DNA of 64,000 nucleotides, from assembly GCF_051713825.1 (NCBI RefSeq), contig NZ_JBIOQR010000001.1, positions 2,852,001 to 2,916,000 of the forward strand, given 5' to 3'. Below are positions 10,206 through 19,780 of this stretch, piece after piece. The notes under the pieces were generated by a model. That model ran no database searches and had not been told where the DNA came from. It saw nothing but the letters and a program-made list of their open reading frames with translations. Numbering within the stretch: position 1 is the first letter of the stretch; each line of letters starts with the position of its first letter. This stretch comes from Enterococcus_K sp051713825. Lineage in GTDB: Bacteria > Bacillota > Bacilli > Lactobacillales > Enterococcaceae. Position numbers and translations under genes: made by a program.

Positions 10206-11096
10206 CTAGTTATAGTGAACCCATTTCTTTTGCAGTTTCATTTGGATTGCCGTCCCTATAAAGATTAAAATCAGTAGAAGTACAGCAATTGCCGCCCCAT
10301 ACCCTCGATTATTTGAGTCAAAGGTTTGTTTATAAAACAGATAGACAATGGATTCTGCCGATTTTAAGGCTGGATTCGTTTTATCAATCATCATAAATAC
10401 TAAATCAAAGACTTGTAGTGCACTCAAAAACGAAGTGGTTACAACAAAAAATAGAGTTGGTGAGAGAAGTGGGACTGTAATGGTGAAGAATTTTTTTATT
10501 GGTGTCGCCCCATCTATTTCAGCTGCTTCATAATAGGTTTTAGGGATATCTTGGAGTCCGCCTAAGATAATAATCATGTTATAACCAACGGATGACCAAA
10601 TCCCGACAATCATGATAGCAAGTAGGACAAATTTAGGATCACCAATCCAATTGGGGCCTTTTATACCAACAAAGGAAAGAAAGTAATTAATTAAGCCAAA
10701 GTCAGCATTATACATCCATCGCCAAACCATCGCGACTGCAGTAGGCGCCGTTACAACAGGAATAAAATAAATGAGTCGAAACGCTGACTTAAAACGTATC
10801 TTGGTATTTAAAAAGACCGCAGTAAGTAAGGAAAGAATCGTCCCGACTGGAACAGTAATTACTGTATAGATAAATGTATTCGACAAAGAGCGTAAGACGT
10901 CGGGGTCTGAAAAAGCTTTTTGATAGTTTGCTAGACCCACCCAACGCGGAATGCCTAAACCTCTAATATTATTAAAACTAAAGTAGATTGTTTGAAGCAT
11001 TGGCCAAATGTTCATGACAATTATATAGAGAAGTGTTGGTGCAACTAGTATTGTTCCCCATAATAGCTTTTGTTTTTTCATTGATGTCGCTTTCAT
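10206..11096 (-). CDS. Carbohydrate ABC transporter permease (MsmF/MalF type)
   Basis: First permease half of the CUT1 importer, 296 residues from the ATG at 11096. A GTG 15 bases upstream would add five residues, but the GGGGA ribosome binding site lies inside that extension, so the ATG is preferred. Six membrane segments are visible, with an EAA-type loop (YYEAAEIDGATPIKKFFTIT) near residue 208. Together with the downstream permease and the upstream binding protein it makes a transporter that lacks its own ATPase gene; CUT1 systems of Firmicutes often use a shared MsmX/MsmK-type ATPase. Confidence 0.92.
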   Translation of the reverse strand: MKATSMKKQKLLWGTILVAPTLLYIIVMNIWPMLQTIYFSFNNIRGLGIPRWVGLANYQKAFSDPDVLRSLSNTFIYTVITVPVGTILSLLTAVFLNTKIRFKSAFRLIYFIPVVTAPTAVAMVWRWMYNADFGLINYFLSFVGIKGPNWIGDPKFVLLAIMIVGIWSSVGYNMIIILGGLQDIPKTYYEAAEIDGATPIKKFFTITVPLLSPTLFFVVTTSFLSALQVFDLVFMMIDKTNPALKSAESIVYLFYKQTFDSNNRGYGAAIAVLLLILIFIGTAIQMKLQKKWVHYN

Positions 11097-11209
11097 ATTT
11101 GTCGTCCCCACTTTCCTGTAGATGATTTTTTATAATAAAAGGTCTGAGGAAAATCTAGTATGATCCTCCTCAAGACTTTCATCTAAACTAACTAATCTAC
11201 TGTGATTTT

Positions 11210-12487
11210 CTACTGTGCAAAATAGTCATCAATTTCTGATTGAGCCTTTTGGGCCATTTCCTGACAACCTTTTTCAACGTCTATAGATAGTGAGAAAATT
11301 TGGTTTGCATACTCTTGTTCTGTCTCAACCCAAGCAGCTCTTGATGGTGTACTCATTGAAGAGTAGCCATAATCTGCAGCATCTACAAAGACTTTAGCAT
11401 TAATATCTGGTAAAGAATCTACCCATGGTTGTTGTGTACCCTCTAAAGCTGAAATTGCAGCACCGGATTTTGATTGAATTTTATTGGCTTCATCACCCGC
11501 AAGAAATTGTAAAAATTTCCAAGCTTCATCTTCATGTTTGGTATTCGCAGCAATCGCATAACCCATACCGCTAGAAACCGATCCTCTTTGTGTTCCTTTA
11601 GGCATCGGTGCAACATCAGCATGTAACCCATCAATAGATAAATATTCATTGGCCATCCATGACCCAGATGTGACCATCGCGGCCTTCCCAGATTCGAAAT
11701 ATTGATCTGCTGTTGTATTAGCAAAATCTGCTGTTGTTGGTGAGTAACCTTTTTCAATAAATGAAACACCATATTTAAGGGCTTCAACTGTTTTGGGATC
11801 TCCTAGCATTGTCTTTTTGCCATCTTTGGAAATAAGATCAGAGCCATTTTGCCAAACGAGGTTATACCAGAAGTTTTGTCCATTTGCAGGTGCTAACATG
11901 CCATAAATTCCTTTTTCTTTGTTCGTTAACTTTTTCGCCGCATCCATCCAAGTATCCCAAGTCCATGTATCATCAGGGTAGCTGACTCCTGCCGCATCAA
12001 ATAAATCCTTGTTGTACCATAAGCCAATCGTGCTGAAATCTTTAGGAATCGCATATTGTTTATCCCCGATGTTATACCCACTTGTGATGTATTCTGGGAA
12101 TTTTGACATATCGATAGCACTGTCTTTAATCTTATCTGTTAAATCGAGCATCGCGCCACCTTCTTCAAATGTATACACTTGATCTGGGTGCATCCAAAAG
12201 ATATCAGCCATGTTACCACCTGTTGCTGCTGCTTGTAGTTTTGTCCAATATTGATCCCACGGTGTCACTTCTACTTCAACCTTGATCTTAGGATTTTCTT
12301 TCGTGAAGGCCTCAGCCATTTTTTCCATTCCTGCTTTTTGATTGGTGTCCCAAATTTGAAATTTTAAGGTCGTTTCCCCAGATGCTGTTCCATCTTTCTT
12401 TTGCTGGCCTCCTCCACAGGCACCCAATACGGTTAACGCAAGAAGGCCAATTAATAGGGTTGTTACATTTTTTATTGTTCGATTCAT
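11210..12487 (-). CDS. Sugar ABC transporter substrate-binding lipoprotein
   Basis: Family 1 extracellular solute-binding protein, 425 residues. The N-terminal signal ends in the lipobox LTVLGAC, with Cys24 as the lipidated residue, so the mature protein is anchored outside the membrane. Regions such as MADIFWMHPDQVYTFEEGG and KAAMVTSGSWMANEY are typical of CUT1 binding proteins. Its ATG overlaps the stop of the aldose epimerase gene by four bases (ATGA). Substrate is inferred to be an alpha-galactoside from the neighbouring GH36 enzyme. The 113-base gap to the next permease gene may hold a processing or attenuation hairpin, as often seen after binding-protein genes. Confidence 0.94.
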   Translation of the reverse strand: MNRTIKNVTTLLIGLLALTVLGACGGGQQKKDGTASGETTLKFQIWDTNQKAGMEKMAEAFTKENPKIKVEVEVTPWDQYWTKLQAAATGGNMADIFWMHPDQVYTFEEGGAMLDLTDKIKDSAIDMSKFPEYITSGYNIGDKQYAIPKDFSTIGLWYNKDLFDAAGVSYPDDTWTWDTWMDAAKKLTNKEKGIYGMLAPANGQNFWYNLVWQNGSDLISKDGKKTMLGDPKTVEALKYGVSFIEKGYSPTTADFANTTADQYFESGKAAMVTSGSWMANEYLSIDGLHADVAPMPKGTQRGSVSSGMGYAIAANTKHEDEAWKFLQFLAGDEANKIQSKSGAAISALEGTQQPWVDSLPDINAKVFVDAADYGYSSMSTPSRAAWVETEQEYANQIFSLSIDVEKGCQEMAQKAQSEIDDYFAQ

Positions 12488-13551
12488 TTTTTTTCCTCTT
12501 TTCTAGGTTTGTCTATGTCAAAGGTATAAATGGTGTTAGATTCAAAAAATGTGTTTCCTTTTAAACAGATAGTTCCAAACTCGGGATATTTTCCTGCATC
12601 AGGTAGGGCTTGACATTCAATTGCCAGCCCACCATGTTTAATCATTCCTTGTTTTAAGAGAAAGGGATTCTCGTTAAAATGATTGCCTGAATAGAGAACA
12701 ACTGCCGGTTGATCTGTCTGGATTTTCACCCTTCGACCACTTTTGGGGTCACTCAATAAAATAGGCTCTTTAGAACTTCTCAAAATCCAAGGATGATTCA
12801 CTCCCCCTTGCTCAATTATGCTTTGCTCTTGACTTTCTATTAATTCAGCAAGTATTTTTGGTTGGTTCAAATCAAAGACGGAATTCTTGACACTTCTGAC
12901 TGCCCCTGTAGGAATACTTTCAACTGTAATCGGTGTATAAAAATCACTTGCAAGAGAGAGTCTATGCGTTGAGATATCGCTAGTCATAGAACCAGATAAA
13001 TTAAAATACATATGATTCGTTGGATTAAACAACGTCTCCCTATCTGAATAAGCACGATATTTAATAATCAATTGATTCTCATTTGTTAACGTATAATACG
13101 TTTGAATCATTAGATTTCCTGGATAGCCCTCCATCTTATCTGGTAACAATAGGGAAAAAACGACCGTCCCAGCTTCTCTCGTCTTATAAGAACGTGCAAC
13201 CCAAAATTGATTATCTAGTCCTACAAAACCACCGTGTAAATGATGCGGTGGGTCGTTTTTACTCAAGTCAACCTTTGATGAATCTGAAAGTCTTCCCTCA
13301 CCATAGCTTATTCTACCAGCTACTCGCCCTACCGTTGCCCCAAAATAACTACGTGTGGCTAAATAATCAGTCGCATCTTTAAAGCCTAAAACGATATTCG
13401 CCAATCGACTTTGGCTATCTGGTGTATAAATGCTTAGGACGCTAGCCCCATAATTAGAAAGCTCGACACGGATCTTATTTGAATTGGTTAACGCATAAAC
13501 TTCTATGGCGGGGCCAACACTTCTAATAATTGTCTCTCTGGAAATTTCCAT
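12484..13551 (-). CDS. Aldose 1-epimerase (galactose mutarotase)
   Basis: Interconverts alpha and beta anomers of galactose or glucose, feeding galactose released by the alpha-galactosidase into the Leloir pathway. The 355 residues carry the family signatures HHLHGG near residue 102 (NDPPHHLHGGFVG) and NPTNHMYFNLSG near 177, containing the two active-site histidines, and a late Glu in GLAIECQALPDA. The start ATG is six bases after the stop of the DUF5107/TPR gene. No secretion signal is seen. The exact sugar is not defined by sequence. Confidence 0.93.
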   Translation of the reverse strand: MEISRETIIRSVGPAIEVYALTNSNKIRVELSNYGASVLSIYTPDSQSRLANIVLGFKDATDYLATRSYFGATVGRVAGRISYGEGRLSDSSKVDLSKNDPPHHLHGGFVGLDNQFWVARSYKTREAGTVVFSLLLPDKMEGYPGNLMIQTYYTLTNENQLIIKYRAYSDRETLFNPTNHMYFNLSGSMTSDISTHRLSLASDFYTPITVESIPTGAVRSVKNSVFDLNQPKILAELIESQEQSIIEQGGVNHPWILRSSKEPILLSDPKSGRRVKIQTDQPAVVLYSGNHFNENPFLLKQGMIKHGGLAIECQALPDAGKYPEFGTICLKGNTFFESNTIYTFDIDKPRKEEKK

Positions 13552-13557
13552 TTATTT

Positions 13558-16500
13558 TCACTGCTCTTCATTCTTAATAAAAAGTAAATGTTGTAAAGCA
13601 CCTTGATAAGCAGGATTTTTACTTAGTATCTTATTAAATATCTCTGTTGCTTTTTGATAATCTGTTAGACCAATATAAGCTAGACCCATTAGATACTCGC
13701 AATAAATTTGATTTTTCAAAGATAGATCTTCTTTAAAAACAACCGTTGCTGGCAAGGATACTGCAAAATAATCGTAGGCTACTTCATCATAAAAATGCTT
13801 TTCACCATAAGAGAGTAGCTTATGGAAACAAGTTCTGGCCTCCTTTTCCTCCCCTATTTTTTGATGAGCCAACCCTTTATACAGGATTAAATCTGCTGGC
13901 TGATCATTGTAGTACATCACACTTTCTGGCTGGTTGCCCCCTTTCGTAGCTAATTGATAATGTTCATTGGCTTTGGTCTGTAATCCTAATCCTTCATAAT
14001 TTTGACCAAGGTAGAAATGAACAAAATTGTCATGATAGTTGGCTAATTTCCCTTCACCAAGATTACGTGGTCTGTCTAGAGCCGCTAACAAATACTTGTT
14101 GGCTGTCTCTAAATCTTCTGTTTGTCGAGCCAATTGAACGAGACTATAAACATATTGTGCAGAAACCTTTCCTTCCCCACCTTCCCAAGGGTGAAACTGT
14201 CGATTTTGGATACAAGATAGTGCTTTTTGATAATCTCCATCATTATTTAATAAAGTAATATATTCAACATACAAATCGTCTCTTACCAGAACCGTCTGAA
14301 GATGTTTTTCTAGGAAAGTCCGTCTTTCTCGGATAGAAAGCCCTTTTTTCGCTTTTAATAGGTCGAATTCTAGTAGAAGGCGTGCATCCTTGTTGTCTTT
14401 AGAAAAGGCATTAGTCATCTTGTCTAACGCACCATCTAAATCATTCCTTTGGTTAAAGTAAGCAAACGCTAAATTCCGATAGACCGTGGGGAATTCAGGG
14501 ATTTGATGGACGCTTTCTTCCCACAATTCTATCGCTTCTTCATACCTGCGTTTATCATAAAATAAGTTCCCTAAATAGTACTTGGCAAAACCTGTCTCTT
14601 CTGGGAACAACTCAATTAACTTAACTAGCACCATTTGTTCACTCAGTTTATTAGGGAAACAGTAATCAGAAGGCACTTTTTCTGCCAATTGAACCTGTGT
14701 TCTAGCTTGCTCATTTTCTCCATTACGATGATACAGATACGCAATAAAGTAGTGAATCATTGGTGCCTCATTTGGAAATGCTTGTAAAATCTGTAGGGCA
14801 CTATCGATATCTCCAAACTGTATATAGTCAACAGCCAATTCTAGATAATTATTTAGGCTCCCACGCATCACTTTTTCCCAAGGCTCTTTACGACCCGTTA
14901 AAAGAAACTCTTCAAAATGGGTTGCCAAGTCTAAATAATCAATCGCGTAATTCCTTTTTATCAATGCTTCAACTTTTTTTCCAAGTTTTCTGCTGAGCAC
15001 TAGTTGTAACCCTCTAGCTTTCATGCTGTGTGCATTTTTGACTAGTGCTTTTTCGATAAACGCTAAAGCTGAATTGTAATTCCCGTTTTGTGCTTCAATA
15101 CATGCTAATTGATAAAAGCTAGCAGCCTGTGTATCATCACTCCACGTTGCTTTATAAAATGAATCAAAGCTCTCTGAACGTTGGCCTGCACTTAACTGAG
15201 CGAGTCCTAAATTAAATAACGGTTCGCCATAATAAGGATTTGGAGACTTCCATGTTTGTTTAGCTACAGCTCTCTTTAAAAATTCAATGCTCTCTTTAAA
15301 TAAACCACGCTTGTATAAAGAAACCCCATACCCATTATTTAAACGAATATCCGAAGCATCTCGATTTAAGCCTTCCAAATAATAATCCTCGGCGTCTAGT
15401 GTAGCATGTCGATATTGTTCTATGTGAGTGGCAGCTAAATACAATTCTTCTGTCGACTTTAAGTCTTTTGGTAAAGCTAAACTTTCCGCTGGATCTGGTA
15501 ATTCAGGAATCGTTTGTTTTTCTCCCTGATAAGCTACTAGAATTTCTCCTTCTTTACTGACCACTGCAACTTTTACTCGTTCATCAATTGTTTCAATTGA
15601 TGAGGTGACAGTAAATGTTTGAAAATCAATCGGAGACATTTGGAATTTTTCTGAAAAAATAATTTGATCATCAACTGAGAGATGGATGGAAACATCTGCC
15701 ATTTTTTGCGTTCCATAACAAGTAAGTACGAGCTGATTGTCTTCTATTTCAATATTTAATGCTGCTTTTATGGTTGCATTTTTTACTCTCCCAACGCCCT
15801 TATAAGGCATAAAATATTGTGTAAATGTTTTTTCTTCATAAGGTTTTAACCATGTGAAATCTGGCTGATTATCCGTGAATACTCCTGTCATCAACTCAAT
15901 ATACGGACCATCTTCATCCGTTAAATTTTGATCCCAGGATTGACCAAAGTCACCATTTCCCCATGTCCATTGTTTTTTTCCCGGAGAAATATGATGATCC
16001 GCTACATGGAGTAAGCCCGCTTTTTTTTGTTCATCGTAATTACCAATAAAATCATAATCTGAATGGTAAGCCATATAAGAAGTCGGTACCTCCACATTTT
16101 TATATCTTGAAATATCAATTCCTTCTGAGTAATCATACTTGTAATACGTGCCCGTAGCGATTGGAAAACTTGAAACTGCCCGTTTTCCGTGATCCATTAC
16201 TGCATGCACATCTGGTGGAAACACCGAATACGTATGATCATTTACAGGAACTGCAGGATTGGCCCACCATAAAAATGTTTGAGGGGTATCCGTTCGATTG
16301 TATAACTTCCCTGTAATTTCAATATATGCTTTGTCAGGATACAAAGTAAATCCCGCCATACCTTTTGTCCCATACATCTGATCAATTTCACTTACATACA
16401 CCGTTTTACTGCCATCTTCATTATCTACTAGTTTGTACTCAGTTGGCATATACGTACTCGGTCTATGATGTTGTGGCCAGTTGAACTCAATCCCTCCTGA

Positions 16501-16842
16501 AATCCACGGTCCCACTAAACCAACTAACGCGGGCTTGATTACATGGTTATAATAGACAAAATCGTATTGGTTGGTTTTATCATATGCTCGCTGAATTCGT
16601 CCCCCTAATTCTGGTAAAATCATTACCTTCAAATAGGCGTTCTCAATGAAAACTGCATTATATTCTACACCCTCTTTATCATCCATTATTTTTTCTGTAA
16701 TCGGCAACGGATAAACCTTGCCGCTACTTCCCTGATAGACCCTCTTTTCAAAAAATAACGGATTCTTATCTGGAACTGCCGTTTTATAAGTAGGTATGAT
16801 TATTTTTTCTTCCCACATGTTCACATTTGTTTCGTTCATCAT
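13558..16842 (-). CDS. DUF5107 domain protein with tetratricopeptide repeats, 1094 aa
   Basis: Large cytoplasmic protein without a signal peptide. Residues about 30-360 match the DUF5107 type (beta-sandwich, mutarotase-like; motifs GGRIQRAYDK, GGIEFNWPQHHRP, FLWWANPAVPVND). About 460 to the end is a long series of TPR-like helices (for example NPYYGEPLFNLGLAQLSAGQ and FPTVYRNLAFAYFNQRND). Proteins of this architecture sit in carbohydrate-use clusters of many bacteria but have no agreed reaction; a glycoside-processing or carbohydrate-binding role is inference. It is the first gene of the galactoside operon, with AAAGGAG before its ATG and a cre site upstream. Confidence 0.85.
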   Translation of the reverse strand: MMNETNVNMWEEKIIIPTYKTAVPDKNPLFFEKRVYQGSSGKVYPLPITEKIMDDKEGVEYNAVFIENAYLKVMILPELGGRIQRAYDKTNQYDFVYYNHVIKPALVGLVGPWISGGIEFNWPQHHRPSTYMPTEYKLVDNEDGSKTVYVSEIDQMYGTKGMAGFTLYPDKAYIEITGKLYNRTDTPQTFLWWANPAVPVNDHTYSVFPPDVHAVMDHGKRAVSSFPIATGTYYKYDYSEGIDISRYKNVEVPTSYMAYHSDYDFIGNYDEQKKAGLLHVADHHISPGKKQWTWGNGDFGQSWDQNLTDEDGPYIELMTGVFTDNQPDFTWLKPYEEKTFTQYFMPYKGVGRVKNATIKAALNIEIEDNQLVLTCYGTQKMADVSIHLSVDDQIIFSEKFQMSPIDFQTFTVTSSIETIDERVKVAVVSKEGEILVAYQGEKQTIPELPDPAESLALPKDLKSTEELYLAATHIEQYRHATLDAEDYYLEGLNRDASDIRLNNGYGVSLYKRGLFKESIEFLKRAVAKQTWKSPNPYYGEPLFNLGLAQLSAGQRSESFDSFYKATWSDDTQAASFYQLACIEAQNGNYNSALAFIEKALVKNAHSMKARGLQLVLSRKLGKKVEALIKRNYAIDYLDLATHFEEFLLTGRKEPWEKVMRGSLNNYLELAVDYIQFGDIDSALQILQAFPNEAPMIHYFIAYLYHRNGENEQARTQVQLAEKVPSDYCFPNKLSEQMVLVKLIELFPEETGFAKYYLGNLFYDKRRYEEAIELWEESVHQIPEFPTVYRNLAFAYFNQRNDLDGALDKMTNAFSKDNKDARLLLEFDLLKAKKGLSIRERRTFLEKHLQTVLVRDDLYVEYITLLNNDGDYQKALSCIQNRQFHPWEGGEGKVSAQYVYSLVQLARQTEDLETANKYLLAALDRPRNLGEGKLANYHDNFVHFYLGQNYEGLGLQTKANEHYQLATKGGNQPESVMYYNDQPADLILYKGLAHQKIGEEKEARTCFHKLLSYGEKHFYDEVAYDYFAVSLPATVVFKEDLSLKNQIYCEYLMGLAYIGLTDYQKATEIFNKILSKNPAYQGALQHLLFIKNEEQ

Positions 16843-16868
16843 TCTTCTCCTTTACGTTTCATGCCCTT

Positions 16869-16897
16869 ATATTAAACGCTTTCAGACAATTGGTGAA
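16869..16897 (-). promoter_or_regulatory. Operon promoter overlapped by a CcpA cre site
   Basis: On the minus strand TTCACC (16897-16892), a 17-base spacer and TAATAT (16874-16869) form a plausible sigma-A promoter for the DUF5107-galM-ABC-aga operon. Within it, 16884-16871 reads TGAAAGCGTTTAAT, matching 13 of 14 positions of the cre consensus WGWAANCGNTNNCW. Catabolite repression by CcpA is therefore expected. Confidence 0.7.
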
Positions 16898-16964
16898 TTG
16901 ACTTTCCTATTTATTCATGGACTATCTTACTTTTTTGTGAGAAAATTAAAAAGAGGTGAAGCAA

Positions 16965-17861
16965 ATGGATATTAGAAAACGTGAAGGCTTTTCAGGGGAA
17001 CGACATATAATTGTTCTTCCCACAAGTCGTTATCAAACAATCATCGCAAACTTACCCATCAAAGAAACTTATGTAACAAAAATTGGTTTCTTTCCAAATG
17101 CAAAATATCATTATGCTGAACGTTCTTTAGGTGCACAAGAGAATATTTTACTCATTTGTTTGGACGGTGCAGGAACAGTCGAGTTAAATAATGAGGAATC
17201 CTACCGGATAAAAGAAAATGAAGCACTTTGCATTCCTAGAAATACCCCTCATCGCTACTTTGCAGATAAATTAGCCCCATGGACTGTTATGTGGATTCAT
17301 TTTTATACACCAAACACGAAGCTATTCACACAAGATGAAGTAAAAATAATCCCGGTTTTTGGTGCTGACCGTATGCGCCGGATTCAGCATAATTTTTCAG
17401 AACTTCTTGAACTAGCTGATCAAGAGGTCTCTTTACCGAACCTACTTAGCAGCGCGAATTATTTACTACTGATTTTGACAGATGTTTTTTTAGCCAAAGA
17501 GGAAGTTATCGATAAACAAAACATTTTATTGCAGAAATGCGTCGATTACATGAATCAGAATTACCAGCAGGAGTTAAGTTTAGCTGACCTAGCACGCGTA
17601 AGCAATGTCTCTCCTAGTTATTTAAGCGCCATTTTCAAAAAATATACTGAAAAATCGCCCATCGATTTTCTAATTCATATTCGAATAGAAAAAGCCTGTA
17701 TGTATCTCAAAATGACGGACCTAAAACTCTACCAAATCTCCGATAAGGTTGGTTATCAAGACTCGTTCTATTTCTCTCGATTATTCAAAAAGAATACGGG
17801 AAAATCTCCAAAAAAATATCGGGAAGAAATGAACAATATCAATCCATTTCCTTTAAATTAG
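16965..17861 (+). CDS. AraC-family transcriptional regulator of the galactoside operon
   Basis: The 298-residue protein has an N-terminal cupin sugar-sensing domain (CLDGAGTVELNNEESYRIK, then IPRNTPHRY) and a C-terminal AraC double HTH (LSLADLARVSNVSPSYLSAI; YQDSFYFSRLFKKNTGKSPK). It resembles MsmR/RafR activators of raffinose or melibiose operons. It is divergent from the operon it probably controls, 122 bases away. A GTG at 16956 is possible, but AGAGGTG lies over it and is well spaced for the ATG at 16965, so the ATG is chosen. Confidence 0.92.
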   Translation: MDIRKREGFSGERHIIVLPTSRYQTIIANLPIKETYVTKIGFFPNAKYHYAERSLGAQENILLICLDGAGTVELNNEESYRIKENEALCIPRNTPHRYFADKLAPWTVMWIHFYTPNTKLFTQDEVKIIPVFGADRMRRIQHNFSELLELADQEVSLPNLLSSANYLLLILTDVFLAKEEVIDKQNILLQKCVDYMNQNYQQELSLADLARVSNVSPSYLSAIFKKYTEKSPIDFLIHIRIEKACMYLKMTDLKLYQISDKVGYQDSFYFSRLFKKNTGKSPKKYREEMNNINPFPLN

Positions 17862-17876
17862 TCTGGGTGTAAAATA

Positions 17877-17946
17877 AAAAAACTAACCATAATAGCCACG
17901 CGAGATTTAAGATACACACATCGCTGACTTATGATTAGTTTTTTTC
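17877..17946. terminator. Terminator between convergent AraC and GH2 genes
   Basis: The arms aaaaaactaaccataa and ttatgattagtttttt enclose about 37 bases with further weak pairing. A run on the left and T run on the right fit use in both directions. Confidence 0.75.
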
Positions 17947-17970
17947 TATTTAAGTTATTTATTTCTCTGC

Positions 17971-19686
17971 CTAAACCTCTTCTATCTTCGCTTTTTGTTG
18001 ATTGATTTCTTTAAATTTTTGCATATCAAATTTTGGCGTACGATCATAATAATATAAACCATTTTTTTCTTGTTCGACATCATATAGCTGTGTATAACAG
18101 AAGCCAAAGATCTTCGGATGGTTTAATAAGACCTCTGTTAACCCACGATATCGCTCAAAAAATTCTTCTTCTGTCTTTGGTTCTTCTCCGTAACCCCAAG
18201 AATCTCCAGATTGTTCGGTCGGATCCCACTTAATTCCACCATATTCGCTAACGCAAAATGGTTCGCCATTATATTGCTGACGTGCGTCATGTTCATCCCA
18301 GAAAACACCATTCTTTTGTTTTTCTCCAGTAAAGTGCTCTGTAAATACTTGCACATCTTGTGCGTAATCATGCACATCATAGATATCTGTAATCACATGA
18401 TAATTGCCGCTCGTGTCAATACACGGTCTCGTTTTATCCATACCTTTAGTTGTATGATAAATCATCTCTAATAACTCAGGCTTTTGGCGTCGGTTTTCAT
18501 AATCCCAAGATTCATTAAACGGACACCATGTGATGATTGCCGGATGATTAAAATCTCGTGCTACAAGACTCGTCCACTCTGGTAGAAAATCAGCCATTGC
18601 TGAATACGAAGAAATATCTAAGCCCCAGTTAGCCATCTCTCCCCAAACCATGTAACCTGCCTTGTCACAATGATATAAAAATCGTGGTTCAAAGGCTTTT
18701 TCATGTAATCTTGCTCCATTAAACCCTGCATCCAAACTAAGCTGAATATCTCTTTTTAACATCTCGTCATCTGTTGCTGTATAGATACCTTCTGGATAAA
18801 ATCCCTGATCTAACACGAATCGTTGAAATACGGGTTGCCCATTTAATAAGAATTTGTTGTCTTCTAATACGACTTCTCTAAGACCAAAATAACTTTTTAC
18901 AACGTCTTCTCCATAAGTTAAGACAACATCATACAAACGTCCGCAACCAACCTCCCACAAATGTATTTCTGAAAGTGCAATTGTTAGAAAACCGTGGGAA
19001 GAAATGACTGAATTCGTCTCGCCACAAAGAGCTCCTTCATAATAGACTGCCGCCTTTAATTCGTCACGTCCACTAACTGTCGCTTCAATTGTTACGCTCC
19101 CCTCGGATACATTTGGATAAAATTTTGCTTCTTGAATCGAAACTTTTGGTAAAAATTCTAACCAAACTGTCTGCCAAATACCCGTTGTTCGTGTATAATC
19201 GCATCCATGAGAATAATATAAGCTACTCTGCTTTCCTTTTGCTTGTCGACCTGTTCGATTATCATCTTCTACATACACCGTCAACGTGTTTTCGCCAACC
19301 GTTACAAATGTCGAAATGTCAAATGAAAACGATGAATATCCACCTAGATGTGTCCCAACTAACTGACCATTTATAAAAACTTGACTTGAATAATCGACGG
19401 CGCCAAAATGTAAACGAATTTCGCCTTGTAGCTGTTCTTTGGAAATTTGGATCGTTCGTTTGTACCACACAGCAGGCATAAAGTCTGTATATTCAATCCC
19501 ACTTAATTTACTTTCCGGACAAAACGGTACCAAAATCTCTTGATCAAATGACGCCTTTGTTTGCCAACCTCTTTCTAGTCCAGTTTTCCCAAAGTCAAAG
19601 GCAAACGCCCAGGTGCCATTTAGATTTTCCCAATTCTTTCTTTGCCATTGAGGCTGTGGATGTTCTTGTCTTGGTATGTTGTTCAT
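17971..19686 (-). CDS. Glycoside hydrolase family 2 enzyme (beta-galactosidase/beta-glucuronidase type)
   Basis: Retaining beta-glycosidase of the short GH2 form, 571 residues. It has an N-terminal jelly-roll sugar-binding domain (WENLNGTWAFAFD), an Ig-like linker domain and a TIM barrel. Acid/base Glu392 is in CPFNESWDY and nucleophile Glu481 in CVSEYGG. The specificity cannot be read from the sequence. There is no signal peptide, so it works on imported substrate. A GTG at 19704 is in frame, but GGAGGG lies just after it, so the ATG at 19686 is preferred. The divergent AraC gene at 19781 is its likely regulator. Confidence 0.92.
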   Translation of the reverse strand: MNNIPRQEHPQPQWQRKNWENLNGTWAFAFDFGKTGLERGWQTKASFDQEILVPFCPESKLSGIEYTDFMPAVWYKRTIQISKEQLQGEIRLHFGAVDYSSQVFINGQLVGTHLGGYSSFSFDISTFVTVGENTLTVYVEDDNRTGRQAKGKQSSLYYSHGCDYTRTTGIWQTVWLEFLPKVSIQEAKFYPNVSEGSVTIEATVSGRDELKAAVYYEGALCGETNSVISSHGFLTIALSEIHLWEVGCGRLYDVVLTYGEDVVKSYFGLREVVLEDNKFLLNGQPVFQRFVLDQGFYPEGIYTATDDEMLKRDIQLSLDAGFNGARLHEKAFEPRFLYHCDKAGYMVWGEMANWGLDISSYSAMADFLPEWTSLVARDFNHPAIITWCPFNESWDYENRRQKPELLEMIYHTTKGMDKTRPCIDTSGNYHVITDIYDVHDYAQDVQVFTEHFTGEKQKNGVFWDEHDARQQYNGEPFCVSEYGGIKWDPTEQSGDSWGYGEEPKTEEEFFERYRGLTEVLLNHPKIFGFCYTQLYDVEQEKNGLYYYDRTPKFDMQKFKEINQQKAKIEEV

Positions 19687-19780
19687 TACTTTCCCTCCAT
19701 TCACTCTTTACATTTATAGTATACAGTCATATAATTTTAGTTTAAGAGAGAATCCGACTAAAAAAGTGAGGAATACACGC

